From Enterococcus gilvus ATCC BAA-350 (GTDB lineage: Bacteria; Bacillota; Bacilli; Lactobacillales; Enterococcaceae): DNA of 64,000 bases. Below the pieces are notes generated by a model. It did no database searches. It had not been told where the DNA came from and saw nothing but the letters and a program-made list of their open reading frames with translations. The DNA is taken from contig NZ_ASWH01000001.1 in the NCBI RefSeq assembly GCF_000407545.1, positions 1,441,501 through 1,505,500 of the forward strand, in the 5' to 3' direction. Shown here in pieces: positions 63,959 to 64,000 of this stretch; positions within the stretch are counted from its first letter, which is position 1; each line of letters begins with the position of its first letter. A program made the position numbers and the translations under genes.

Positions 63959-64000
63959 CTTTCTTGTCGGATTCTTTTTTGCTATACTAATACGGTTGGG

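Overview
The window is a low-GC Gram-positive chromosome segment, almost certainly from Enterococcus or a close Enterococcaceae relative. The grounds are RexAB in AddAB form, an RNase PH-HAM1 fusion, FabI and FabZ/FabN-like genes with FabT-type boxes, a T-box-controlled pheST operon, a cysteine-free second S14 protein, a GlpP antiterminator, and the dmkA/dmkB/ndh2 respiratory set. Ribosome binding sites are strong, TTG starts are frequent, and terminators separate most units. No prophage, plasmid gene, CRISPR array or rRNA is visible. The only mobile element is one intact IS150-type insertion sequence.

Region 1 (1-10.3 kb) is the most unusual part. One tight same-strand operon of 13 genes, whose 5' end lies outside the window, encodes a YnjE-like multidomain rhodanese, a small membrane protein, an 8-cysteine ferredoxin and a CCG-domain protein (an HdrC/HdrB-like pair), a YnjBCD-like ABC importer (lipoprotein, two permeases, ATPase), a TIGR04283-type glycosyltransferase, an atypical APH-fold kinase, a TIGR04282/DUF2064 transferase, a divergent nucleoside hydrolase and a TVP38/TMEM64 membrane protein. 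Taken together this suggests uptake and sugar conjugation of a sulfur, selenium or arsenic compound, but the substrate is unknown.

Region 2 (10.3-22.8 kb) holds a YxlEFG-like ABC exporter with its XRE regulator, small membrane proteins, a secreted glucosaminidase with three C-terminal repeats, a sugar-dehydrogenase-like lipoprotein, azlCD behind a structured leader, a universal stress protein, tRNA-Gln(CUG), a nitroreductase and signal peptidase I.

Region 3 (22.8-34.4 kb) is housekeeping: rexB-rexA recombination nuclease, an HxlR regulator with an N-terminal cysteine, and T-box-pheS-pheT.

Region 4 (34.4-42.8 kb) is redox and respiration: a GlpA-like/GlpB-like/DUF1667 flavoprotein module with a GlpP-type leader hairpin and its glpP, then dmkB diverging from dmkA-ndh2 (demethylmenaquinone and NADH dehydrogenase), then trpS.

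Region 5 (42.9-54.5 kb) holds a glutamine/polar amino acid ABC transporter, murI-rph/ham1-phosphodiesterase-cbpB, Zur-box-like rpsN, a DJ-1/PfpI protein, mscS, ilvE, and divergent fabI and fabZ-like genes with two FabT boxes.

Region 6 (54.5-64 kb) has the IS element, inserted in the T-tract of the fabZ terminator, then a cyclophilin lipoprotein, gap, obg, a 0.7 kb AT-rich non-coding stretch in front of an atypical winged-helix regulator, and rnz-SDR-lapA.
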